Below are positions 1 to 5,719 of a DNA stretch of 8,530 bases, in pieces. Location: positions 1 through 8,530 of the forward strand of contig PTKD01000076.1 in assembly GCA_002938115.1 (NCBI GenBank). The letters run 5' to 3'. The position numbers and the translations under genes are program-made. The notes below the pieces were generated by a model. It had not been told where the DNA came from and ran no database searches. It worked only from the letters and a program-made list of their open reading frames with translations. This DNA is from Alphaproteobacteria bacterium MarineAlpha9_Bin7. Its GTDB lineage: Bacteria; Pseudomonadota; Alphaproteobacteria; UBA7887. Each line of letters begins with the position of its first letter. Positions within the stretch are counted from its first letter, which is position 1.

Positions 1-336
1 AGTGGCAAATGCCCACGTTGTGGATGCGGGCAGCTATTCTCAGGCTATTTAACCGTATCTGAGCGGTGTGATGCTTGCGGCCTTGATTTTCAGTCGCAAG
101 ATGCTGGAGATGGGCCCGCGGTATTTATTATTCTGATACTGGGTTTTATTATTGTGGGTGCGGCTACATTGTTTGAAATATTTGCTGGGCCGCCCCTTTG
201 GCTGCATCTTCTGCTGTGGACCCCTGTGACACTCGGTGGTTCGGTCCTGCTACTTAGGCCGTTCAAGGCCTTCATGATTGCTCTCCATTACAAGCACGGA
301 CTACTGAGACCGGATCAGAGCGACAAAATCTTATGA
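1..336 (+). CDS. DUF983 family zinc-ribbon membrane protein (5' truncated)
   Basis: The reading frame is open from base 1 and has no start codon in the window, so the N-terminus lies upstream; 111 residues are visible. The visible part opens with a zinc-ribbon-like pair of CxxC knuckles (CPRC at residues 4-7, CDAC at 23-26). An acidic DAGDGPA motif follows at 34-40, then two hydrophobic segments (about 40-58 and 66-86) and a basic LRPFK turn. This order matches the DUF983 family, small membrane proteins of unknown function. In alphaproteobacteria they typically lie between cytochrome oxidase subunit III and SURF1, so a role near oxidase assembly is inferred from context only. The stop codon overlaps the SURF1 start (ATGA, 4 nt), which implies one operon with coupled translation. 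The family call is firm; the function is not known. Confidence 0.9.
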   Translation, partial: SGKCPRCGCGQLFSGYLTVSERCDACGLDFQSQDAGDGPAVFIILILGFIIVGAATLFEIFAGPPLWLHLLLWTPVTLGGSVLLLRPFKAFMIALHYKHGLLRPDQSDKIL

Positions 337-1073
337 TCGTTGCTAAGGACGGCGGCGAAACTTTTTCTTCCCGGGTTCGTTGGATGCCGTTCTTTGTCGG
401 TCCAGCAATTTGTATCCTCGTTGGGCTTGGTATCTGGCAATTGGACCGACTCTCCTGGAAGAATGCGCTTATAGGCGACATTCAGACTCGGTTGGCGTCC
501 CCACCAATCAAACTTCGGGCTTGTCTCGGCGGTGTGGCAATTGAACTGTGCAACTATCGTCGAATCACGGTGACCGGAAGACTCATGCACGAGAAATCAG
601 TGGCCTTGCTTGCTCGGACCTATAAAAAACGAGCTGGTGCTAATGTTCTTACTCCACTATCTCTTGGAACACAGGGCGCGATCCTGGTCAATCTGGGCTG
701 GGTGCCACAGGACTATGAACTCCTCAAACTAGCCAATGATTTTCCCGTCACCATTGAAGGGATTGTGCGGACCACGACCGAAAGTCGGGGATGGTTTGTG
801 CCTGAAAATAACCCCGTCTCTGGGCAATGGTATTGGATTGATTTATCGGCATTGTCACAAGAGATGGGGTTAGTGCTGTTGCCGGTAATTATTGAGTCAG
901 AACAAGGTGAGGGTCCTGCCACCGTGCCAATTGGTGGGCAGACGCGTATCAATCTTCCGAATGACCATCTTCAGTATGCAGTCACGTGGTTTGGACTAGC
1001 CGTCGTTTTGCTGGTTAGTTTTTCAGTTTATTATTGGAAATATTTAACTGCACAAAAAGGAAAGATGTTGTGA
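333..1073 (+). CDS. SURF1 family cytochrome c oxidase assembly protein
   Basis: This is a 246-residue inner-membrane protein of normal bacterial SURF1 length. SURF1 proteins assist biogenesis of the CuB/heme a3 centre of aa3-type oxidase, probably by helping heme A delivery. There is one TM helix at about 18-36 and another at about 213-236, flanking a periplasmic domain. Family motifs are visible: GIWQLDRLSWK at 33-43, GWVP at 122-125, FVPENNP at 155-161, PIGGQTR at 199-205, and NDHLQYAVTWFGLA at 210-223. The residue before GWVP is Leu121, where family members usually have Arg (NRGW/F-VP); this is read directly from a CTG codon. There are two cysteines at 64 and 73 in the first periplasmic stretch. 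The start is ATG at 333, overlapping the DUF983 stop. The downstream heme A synthase also overlaps by 4 nt, and a heme A donor beside SURF1 fits the proposed role. Confidence 0.95.
   Translation: MIVAKDGGETFSSRVRWMPFFVGPAICILVGLGIWQLDRLSWKNALIGDIQTRLASPPIKLRACLGGVAIELCNYRRITVTGRLMHEKSVALLARTYKKRAGANVLTPLSLGTQGAILVNLGWVPQDYELLKLANDFPVTIEGIVRTTTESRGWFVPENNPVSGQWYWIDLSALSQEMGLVLLPVIIESEQGEGPATVPIGGQTRINLPNDHLQYAVTWFGLAVVLLVSFSVYYWKYLTAQKGKML
1057..1072 (+). promoter_or_regulatory. Shine-Dalgarno and GTG start deciding the CtaA N-terminus
   Basis: AAGGA at 1057-1061, inside an A-rich run, is followed by 8 nt and then GTG at 1070-1072. The GTG overlaps the SURF1 TGA (1071-1073). The alternative in-frame start at 1034 is a TTG with no purine-rich site in front. 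The arrangement favours reinitiation by ribosomes finishing SURF1. Confidence 0.7.
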
Positions 1074-2011
1074 CAGGGCGGGGATCTTTTAACGCCCTAC
1101 GTTTGAGCTGTGGTTTGGCCTCTATCGCAATCATATTTCAGATCTTGCTTGGGGCGCTGGTACGACTCACAGGATCTGGCCTTGCTTGTCCAGACTGGCC
1201 ACTTTGTTATGGCTTGTGGTTTCCCACTGAGACGGCACTCGCCGGGATTCAATCTGTTGATTATAGTTTTGGTCAGGTGATGCTAGAATGGGGACATAGG
1301 TTGAACGCGGCGGCTGTGGTGTCCCCACTCATTGTCACGATATTTTTGTTTGCATGGCGTGAGCGAGGTGTTTCTCCCATAACTGCGCAACTAAGTATTG
1401 CGACGTTGGTAGTTTTGGCTTTGCAGGGTGCTGCAGGGGGCCTCACAGTATTCGATCAAAATAGCGCCTGGTCTGTAGCGACCCATCTTGGCTTGGCGTT
1501 GCTTTTGCTGTCTCTTGTTATTTCCATGTTCCGCATGAGGGAGATGTCGAAATTTAATTGGAAAACGCGCACGCATCAAAATAGTTGCCAAGTTATTTCC
1601 CTGCTGATTGGCCTAGTAGTCGCGACCATGGTATCTGGTGCTGTTATGGCGAAAGTCGGTGCAACCTTTTCTTGCGCTGGATGGCCCTTATGCAATGGAC
1701 AATTGATTCCGAATGTAGGCGATAGTGGAGTCGTTTTTCATCTTATACATCGGTTTCTGGCACTGATGACGCTTATAGGCGTGTTGTTGTTTGCATGTTG
1801 GATGCACACTTTGCGTCATTTGGCCGTACTGGTAATTCTGCAAATATTGGTGGGGGCAGGCGTAGCTATGATTTATGCGGGAAATTCGGTCACGCTACAT
1901 ATTGCGATTGGTGTTCTTCACCAATTTTTCGCCGTGATGGTTTTTGCAGCGTTAGTGTGGTTGTTTTGGACACCAGTTCCAGCTTCCTCGGTTGGGTGCA
2001 GCACAAAATAA
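1070..2011 (+). CDS. ctaA: Heme A synthase, CtaA/COX15 family (GTG start)
   Basis: This enzyme oxidises the C8 methyl of heme O to the formyl group of heme A for aa3-type oxidases. It is a polytopic membrane protein with two homologous four-helix halves. From the GTG at 1070 it has 313 residues. Heme-ligand candidates are His76 in EWGHR (with Glu73, the conserved acidic residue), His139 in VATHLGLAL, His227 in HLIHR and His277 in TLHIAIGVLHQ. Both halves carry a WPLC cysteine pair: C40/C46 in ACPDWPLC and C202/C208 in SCAGWPLC. I chose GTG 1070 because AAGGA (1057-1061) sits 8 nt upstream and because GTGA overlaps the SURF1 stop. A longer frame from TTG 1034 would add 12 residues but lacks an obvious ribosome site. 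The stop TAA shares one base with the ATG of the peptidase gene. Confidence 0.93.
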   Translation: MTGRGSFNALRLSCGLASIAIIFQILLGALVRLTGSGLACPDWPLCYGLWFPTETALAGIQSVDYSFGQVMLEWGHRLNAAAVVSPLIVTIFLFAWRERGVSPITAQLSIATLVVLALQGAAGGLTVFDQNSAWSVATHLGLALLLLSLVISMFRMREMSKFNWKTRTHQNSCQVISLLIGLVVATMVSGAVMAKVGATFSCAGWPLCNGQLIPNVGDSGVVFHLIHRFLALMTLIGVLLFACWMHTLRHLAVLVILQILVGAGVAMIYAGNSVTLHIAIGVLHQFFAVMVFAALVWLFWTPVPASSVGCSTK

Positions 2012-3504
2012 TGGAAGCGTACTGGGAGTTGGAGGGTCGTTTTAAACGACTAGCGCTCGTGGAGGAAGCCCAGGCGATACTTGGGTGGGATTGGGCGACA
2101 ATGATGCCGGAGGGAAGTGCGGACGCTCGTGCTGACCAGCTTGCGGAACTTAGTATTGTTGCTCATGAGCGATTGTTGGATCCCCGGCTCGAAGATCTCC
2201 TGAATGAAGCGGAGGCTGTTGACGATCAGCTAGACGATTGGCAAGCAGTCAATTTATCTGAGATGCGTCGCCTGTGGCTCGATGCCTCGGCACTGTCAAC
2301 ACCTCTGGTCGAAGCACTCAGCAAAGCGAAGTCGGCATGTGAGTTGATGTGGCGTACTGCGAGATCAGAAAACAATTTTGCGGCTTTATTACCTACGTTC
2401 CAAGATGTTGTGGCCCTGGTGAGGGAAAAATCTCAGGCAAGAGCAGCGGCATTTTCGTTGGATCCGTACGATGCGCTTTTGGACCAGTATGAGCCCGGCA
2501 TGCGTGCTGCACAGATTGATCCTGTATTTGATGATTTAACCGACTATCTCCCTGACTTTACCGATCAAGTAATCGATCATCAGCAAACCACCAGCCCAGC
2601 TCTATCTTTTAAGAAACCGTTTCCTGTAGCGAAACAACGAAAATTAAACGAACATTTAATGAGAGTTGTTGGTTTTTCATTTGAATATGGACGTTTAGAT
2701 GAAAGCCATCATCCATTTTCCGGAGGGACTCCCGACGACTTACGGATCACTACGCGCTACGATGAAACGGACTTTACTTCCTCACTGATGGCCGTTCTGC
2801 ATGAAACTGGGCATGCTTTGTATGATCGCGGTTTGCCAAAGACCTGGCAACGTCAACCAGTTGGGGCGGCGCTCGGTATGAGCATTCATGAAAGTCAATC
2901 TTTGCTGATTGAAATGCAAGTGTGCCGTTCGGCAGAATTCATTCGTTCGATCATTCCTTTGATTATGGATGTGTTTGGGACCGGCGATCCGGCTTTGACT
3001 GAGGGCAACTTGTTACGACATGTCCAGTGTGTGAAAAGGAATTCAATTCGGGTTGAGGCAGACGAAGTAACGTATCCAGCCCATATAATTCTCCGTTATC
3101 AGCTTGAAAAATCAATCATTTCCGAAGAATTGCGACCAAGGGATCTTCCAGATGCGTGGCGCGAGGGAATGTTAGAATTTATGAAAGCTGACCCCGTTGA
3201 TGATCGTGCTGGGTGTCTGCAGGATATCCATTGGTACGGCGGAGATTTCGGATATTTTCCCACCTACACAATGGGTGCATTAAGCGCGGCGCAGATGTTT
3301 GAGGCAGCCAGGAGAGTTGATCCGAGTATATTGCCCAGTATTGAGCGGTGTGACTTTCGGCCACTATATGATTGGCTGAGTCAAAATGTACACTCGCTGG
3401 GACGATATCTTACCGTATCCGAGCTGATAAAACGTGCTACCGGAAAAAAGCTCGATACCACGGCATTTAAAACTCATTTAAGGCAAAGGTATTTGCCAAA
3501 CTAA
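2011..3504 (+). CDS. M32 family metallocarboxypeptidase (carboxypeptidase Taq type)
   Basis: This is a 497-residue zinc metallocarboxypeptidase, close to the usual length of about 500 for the family. These enzymes are cytosolic and remove C-terminal amino acids with broad specificity (Pro usually resists). No signal peptide or TM helix is visible. The zinc motif is HETGH at 264-268 and the third ligand is Glu294 in the HESQS motif (293-297). Other family signatures are DEVTYPAHIILRYQLE, LQDIHWYGGDFGYFPTYTMG and the helical N-terminal half containing ILGWDWATMMPEG. The ATG at 2011 was chosen because it overlaps the CtaA stop (TAATG) and gives the normal N-terminus; an in-frame extension upstream to 1795 would lie wholly inside CtaA in another frame. 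No strong Shine-Dalgarno is visible, in keeping with coupled reinitiation. Presence in an oxidase assembly operon is odd; a function in that pathway is not established. Confidence 0.94.
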   Translation: MEAYWELEGRFKRLALVEEAQAILGWDWATMMPEGSADARADQLAELSIVAHERLLDPRLEDLLNEAEAVDDQLDDWQAVNLSEMRRLWLDASALSTPLVEALSKAKSACELMWRTARSENNFAALLPTFQDVVALVREKSQARAAAFSLDPYDALLDQYEPGMRAAQIDPVFDDLTDYLPDFTDQVIDHQQTTSPALSFKKPFPVAKQRKLNEHLMRVVGFSFEYGRLDESHHPFSGGTPDDLRITTRYDETDFTSSLMAVLHETGHALYDRGLPKTWQRQPVGAALGMSIHESQSLLIEMQVCRSAEFIRSIIPLIMDVFGTGDPALTEGNLLRHVQCVKRNSIRVEADEVTYPAHIILRYQLEKSIISEELRPRDLPDAWREGMLEFMKADPVDDRAGCLQDIHWYGGDFGYFPTYTMGALSAAQMFEAARRVDPSILPSIERCDFRPLYDWLSQNVHSLGRYLTVSELIKRATGKKLDTTAFKTHLRQRYLPN

Positions 3505-3521
3505 TCTTCTAGAATTTGGCA
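3482..3521. terminator. Overlapping hairpins at a convergent gene junction, possible bidirectional terminator
   Basis: The two convergent genes are separated by 17 nt. TGCCAAA (3494-3500) can pair with TTTGGCA (3515-3521) around a 14-nt loop that holds the M32 stop codon. An alternative stem, GGCAAA (3482-3487) with TTTGCC (3492-3497), uses the same middle arm, so only one can form at a time. Neither stem is GC-rich or followed by a clear U tract, so termination is only a possibility. Confidence 0.3.
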
Positions 3522-4103
3522 TCAGGACTGCAATTTATTGAGAATGTTTGCGAGTTGAGAGCCGAGTCTCGCCACTTTCTCATGTGTGTCTCTGTCCGCC
3601 ATGGTGCCATCTCTCGTAAAAGCGTTCTGTGCGGCTGGAAGTGTGACCTGGTCCGGTAAAACGAGAACACCGATATTGCCTAAAATTTGTCGCAGTTGAC
3701 TTAGGCCACGTATGCCCCCCAGCTTTCCAGGTGACGCACTCATAATTGCCGCCGTTTTGCCAGTGAAAGCTGCTAATGCTGGTTCCCCTGGGATTGGTCG
3801 CGAAACCCAATCAATAGCGTTTTTAAGTAGTGACGAATAACCGCCATTGTACTCCGGAGAAGAAATCAAAAAACCATGGCTGTCTCGCATTAAAGATTTC
3901 AGCGCCTTAGCACTCTCTGGTTGGCCCTCCGTTACTTCCAAGTCACCGTTGTAAATCGGCATAGGGTAGTTCATGAGGTCTATTTCCGTTACCACGGCTC
4001 CGGCGGTACGCGCACCTTGTGTGGCGACTCTAAGCAATTTTCCGTTCAAAGAGTCGACGCGCGCGCTGCCGGAAAAAGATAGAATGCAAATCGTTTTAGA
4101 CAT
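3522..4103 (-). CDS. NADPH-dependent FMN reductase family flavoprotein
   Basis: This is a 193-residue flavodoxin-fold protein of the NADPH-dependent FMN reductase family (ChrR/azoreductase-like). Family members reduce quinones, azo dyes, chromate or free FMN using NAD(P)H; the substrate here cannot be told. The FMN phosphate loop is GSARVDSLN (12-20). The SPEYNGGYSSLLKNAIDW motif (82-99) stacks on the isoalloxazine ring, and SASPGKLGG (122-130) forms a further flavin-contact loop. It is cytosolic, with no signal sequence. The start is ATG at 4101-4103 with only a weak purine-rich stretch upstream. It is the last gene of a minus-strand group, 44 nt downstream of the desaturase, and could be co-transcribed with it. 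A quinone- or flavin-reducing role beside an O2-dependent desaturase is plausible but is inference. Confidence 0.92.
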   Translation of the reverse strand: MSKTICILSFSGSARVDSLNGKLLRVATQGARTAGAVVTEIDLMNYPMPIYNGDLEVTEGQPESAKALKSLMRDSHGFLISSPEYNGGYSSLLKNAIDWVSRPIPGEPALAAFTGKTAAIMSASPGKLGGIRGLSQLRQILGNIGVLVLPDQVTLPAAQNAFTRDGTMADRDTHEKVARLGSQLANILNKLQS

Positions 4104-4147
4104 TCACAGGGTGCTTCTTCACGAAGATGTGGAGTAACGTCAACGGA

Positions 4148-5158
4148 TTATCGCGTGGCCGGCTGGTCTGCAAATATAAGCCCAAGGGTTTCTTTGATTG
4201 TACGCACTTCGGCTCCTTCGAGCACACCAAGTCGATTCATTTCACGGTGGCAGTCTGGCAGCTTGTAGTGCGGAATCGCCGGATAAATATGGTGTTCGAG
4301 ATGATAGTTCACATGATGCGGGAATAACACCCATTGGACCAGAGTCGGCGCGAGATTCGTCCTAGCGGCGCCAAGAGGTGAAGTGAGATCAATGACTGCT
4401 CCATGTTCGCAGACTGCTCGTAGCCGCAACAGCATTGGAACGATAGTTGCCAGTGGCAGCAGCCACAGTAGAAGATATTCAAATCCGTAGCCCGTGGTAA
4501 ACGCTATTGCTAGTGCGGCGATATGAAAACTTGCGACCAACCAACGATTAAGCTGCGCCCGTTTTCGAAGGCGGGGGGAGGTGTCATCAAGGACCGGAAG
4601 AGGCTGGTTGTTTGCAACATTGGAAGATGGCACACCAAAAAAGTAAGCGTAAGTCTTCCATGCGGTCAACCCGCATAAATCACGTAACAACCTTTTTGCC
4701 AGATAACTACGGCCGCGTGGGTAGCCACCATGCAATGGAATATCAGGATCCTGTTCTTGGTAAAGGTGGTTATGATGAAGGCGGTGAATAATCCTATATG
4801 TACGCATCGATACACAGCAGACCATTCCGCACGCGTCCCCAACCAGATCGTTTAACCATCGGGACTTGAAAAGACGGTAATGGGTTGCATCATGTGCAAG
4901 GACGATGAGTGCATGCTGTCTGGTTCCGATGATTACGATCGCTGCCGCCACGAATATCAGGTTCCACGTCAAAAGCGCGATTGCAATTACGCCGACTAGT
5001 GTAGCGAGTGTCCCGATGACAGCAGCAGTAGCCATCCGACTGTCGATTTGACTTAATTCTGCAAGCCGTTCCGAAGGTAAGTAACTAAGCTTCGGAGCAA
5101 TTGTTGAACGCACATCATCAACAAATTCCTCCCCAGGACTGGGATTTGTACCGGTCAT
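4148..5158 (-). CDS. Membrane fatty acid desaturase (three His-box, FA_desaturase family)
   Basis: This 336-residue integral membrane protein is of the di-iron desaturase/hydroxylase superfamily, which uses O2 and an external electron donor to desaturate (or hydroxylate) a lipid acyl chain. The three histidine boxes are intact: HDATH at 89-93, HRLHHNH at 125-131 and HVNYHLEHH at 282-290. Glu251-His252 (CEHG) is a further conserved element before the third box. Hydrophobic segments lie at about 44-64, 66-78, 207-222 and 227-245, giving the usual topology with His boxes on the cytosolic face. No fused cytochrome b5 or ferredoxin domain is present, so a separate donor is needed. The start is ATG at 5156-5158, preceded by an A-rich purine stretch. 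The regiospecificity and exact substrate (phospholipid, acyl-CoA, carotenoid) cannot be read from the sequence. Confidence 0.92.
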   Translation of the reverse strand: MTGTNPSPGEEFVDDVRSTIAPKLSYLPSERLAELSQIDSRMATAAVIGTLATLVGVIAIALLTWNLIFVAAAIVIIGTRQHALIVLAHDATHYRLFKSRWLNDLVGDACGMVCCVSMRTYRIIHRLHHNHLYQEQDPDIPLHGGYPRGRSYLAKRLLRDLCGLTAWKTYAYFFGVPSSNVANNQPLPVLDDTSPRLRKRAQLNRWLVASFHIAALAIAFTTGYGFEYLLLWLLPLATIVPMLLRLRAVCEHGAVIDLTSPLGAARTNLAPTLVQWVLFPHHVNYHLEHHIYPAIPHYKLPDCHREMNRLGVLEGAEVRTIKETLGLIFADQPATR

Positions 5159-5184
5159 TGCTTATGTTTCTTTTGTTGCTTTAG

Positions 5185-5230
5185 GTCAGCCAGAGGGCGC
5201 AATTCCTCTGGTGAGCGCCGGGGGGCTGAC
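5185..5230 (-). other. Nested inverted repeat upstream of the desaturase (5' leader structure or intergenic hairpin)
   Basis: The 84-nt gap between the DUF4389 gene and the desaturase contains an outer inverted repeat, GTCAGCC (5185-5191) with GGCTGAC (5224-5230). It also contains an inner one, CCAGAGG (5190-5196) with CCTCTGG (5205-5211). The two share bases 5190-5191, so they compete partly. Transcribed on the minus strand, the structure would end about 26 nt before the desaturase ATG. No U tract follows, so it is more like a leader or processing hairpin than a classical terminator. Confidence 0.4.
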
Positions 5231-5233
5231 TGT

Positions 5234-5247
5234 CCTAGATGTCTAGG
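5234..5247. repeat. Short inverted repeat overlapping the DUF4389 stop codon
   Basis: CCTAGA (5234-5239) and TCTAGG (5242-5247) form a 6-bp inverted repeat with a 2-nt centre. It covers the stop codon of the minus-strand DUF4389 gene. It adjoins the larger nested repeat at 5185-5230. The function is unknown and it may be chance. Confidence 0.3.
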
Positions 5248-5542
5248 GGTCCTTAGAGCGGCCTAGTGGAGAAAACGGGAATGGCACCTCATCGCGTGCG
5301 TAAGTCAGAAAATCAAGAATTTCCCCAAAATAGGTGTTTACTCGCGTGGTGAACTGACGGAGATTGTCATTTTCAGAATCATTAATAGTGGTCAGTAGAA
5401 ATTGCACTAACGCAAGAAAAAACACGAACCACAACAAAATATACGCGATAATTGCAAATAAAACCATGTACAGAGCACGTTGCCAGGTGGGTGGATTAAC
5501 TGTCACCATAATCGGTCTATTTTTTCGCCCACTACTTGCCAA
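5243..5542 (-). CDS. DUF4389 small membrane protein (TTG start)
   Basis: This 99-residue protein matches the DUF4389 pattern. A short basic N-terminus leads to RALYMVLFAI, then one long hydrophobic stretch (about 23-52), then a cytoplasmic or periplasmic tail with a Tyr-rich segment and FLTYARDEVPFPF near the end (about 78-90). The C-terminal FLTY..DE.PFPF block is the family hallmark. The start codon is TTG at 5540-5542, not ATG; it is well supported by a strong Shine-Dalgarno. A later in-frame Met at residue 12 would cut little of the conserved region and remains possible. It lies between the thioesterase and the desaturase on the same strand. The function of DUF4389 proteins is not known; a membrane role beside lipid genes is only a contextual guess. 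Confidence 0.88.
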   Translation of the reverse strand: MASSGRKNRPIMVTVNPPTWQRALYMVLFAIIAYILLWFVFFLALVQFLLTTINDSENDNLRQFTTRVNTYFGEILDFLTYARDEVPFPFSPLGRSKDP

Positions 5543-5556
5543 GGTTTGTCCTCCCT
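5540..5556 (-). promoter_or_regulatory. Strong Shine-Dalgarno with TTG start for the DUF4389 gene
   Basis: On the minus strand AGGGAGGA (5556-5549) is followed by six bases and then TTG (5542-5540). This near-perfect anti-16S match at good spacing is the strongest ribosome site in the window. It decides the unusual TTG start over an internal ATG at codon 12. Confidence 0.75.
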
Positions 5557-5642
5557 AATCACCGACACTTAAACCTCTATCATGACCCATACCATTGTTA
5601 ACGTTGCAAGTCGACTTTGTAGGAAGAAGCACGAGGTATTAG

Positions 5643-5654
5643 ATCTTTAAAGAT
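5643..5654. repeat. Perfect 12-bp AT-rich palindrome between the thioesterase and DUF4389 genes
   Basis: ATCTTTAAAGAT is fully self-complementary. It sits in the 177-nt gap (5543-5719) between two minus-strand genes, about 100 nt upstream of the DUF4389 start. GAGG (5633-5636) and CCTC (5657-5660) flank it and could extend the structure with mismatches. It could be an operator for a dimeric regulator, but no partner site was found. The rest of this gap shows no gene and no convincing promoter. Confidence 0.35.
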
Positions 5655-5719
5655 TGCCTCTTTGGTAGTGGTAGCTAAGCGGCGGGTCTCGCCTAATTTT
5701 TATTGGCACAAAACACAGT

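Noticed and set aside
315..590. Minus-strand 91-codon frame inside SURF1
   Set aside because: It is a shadow of SURF1, which has clear family motifs in the plus frame.
1795..2010. In-frame N-terminal extension of the M32 peptidase
   Set aside because: It lies wholly inside ctaA in another frame, and its residues do not resemble the family. ATG 2011 overlaps the ctaA stop and gives the normal M32 N-terminus.
5678..5706. GGCG-CGCC hairpin followed by a T-rich run on the plus strand, terminator-like
   Set aside because: The stem is only 4 bp and there is no plus-strand gene upstream for it to terminate.
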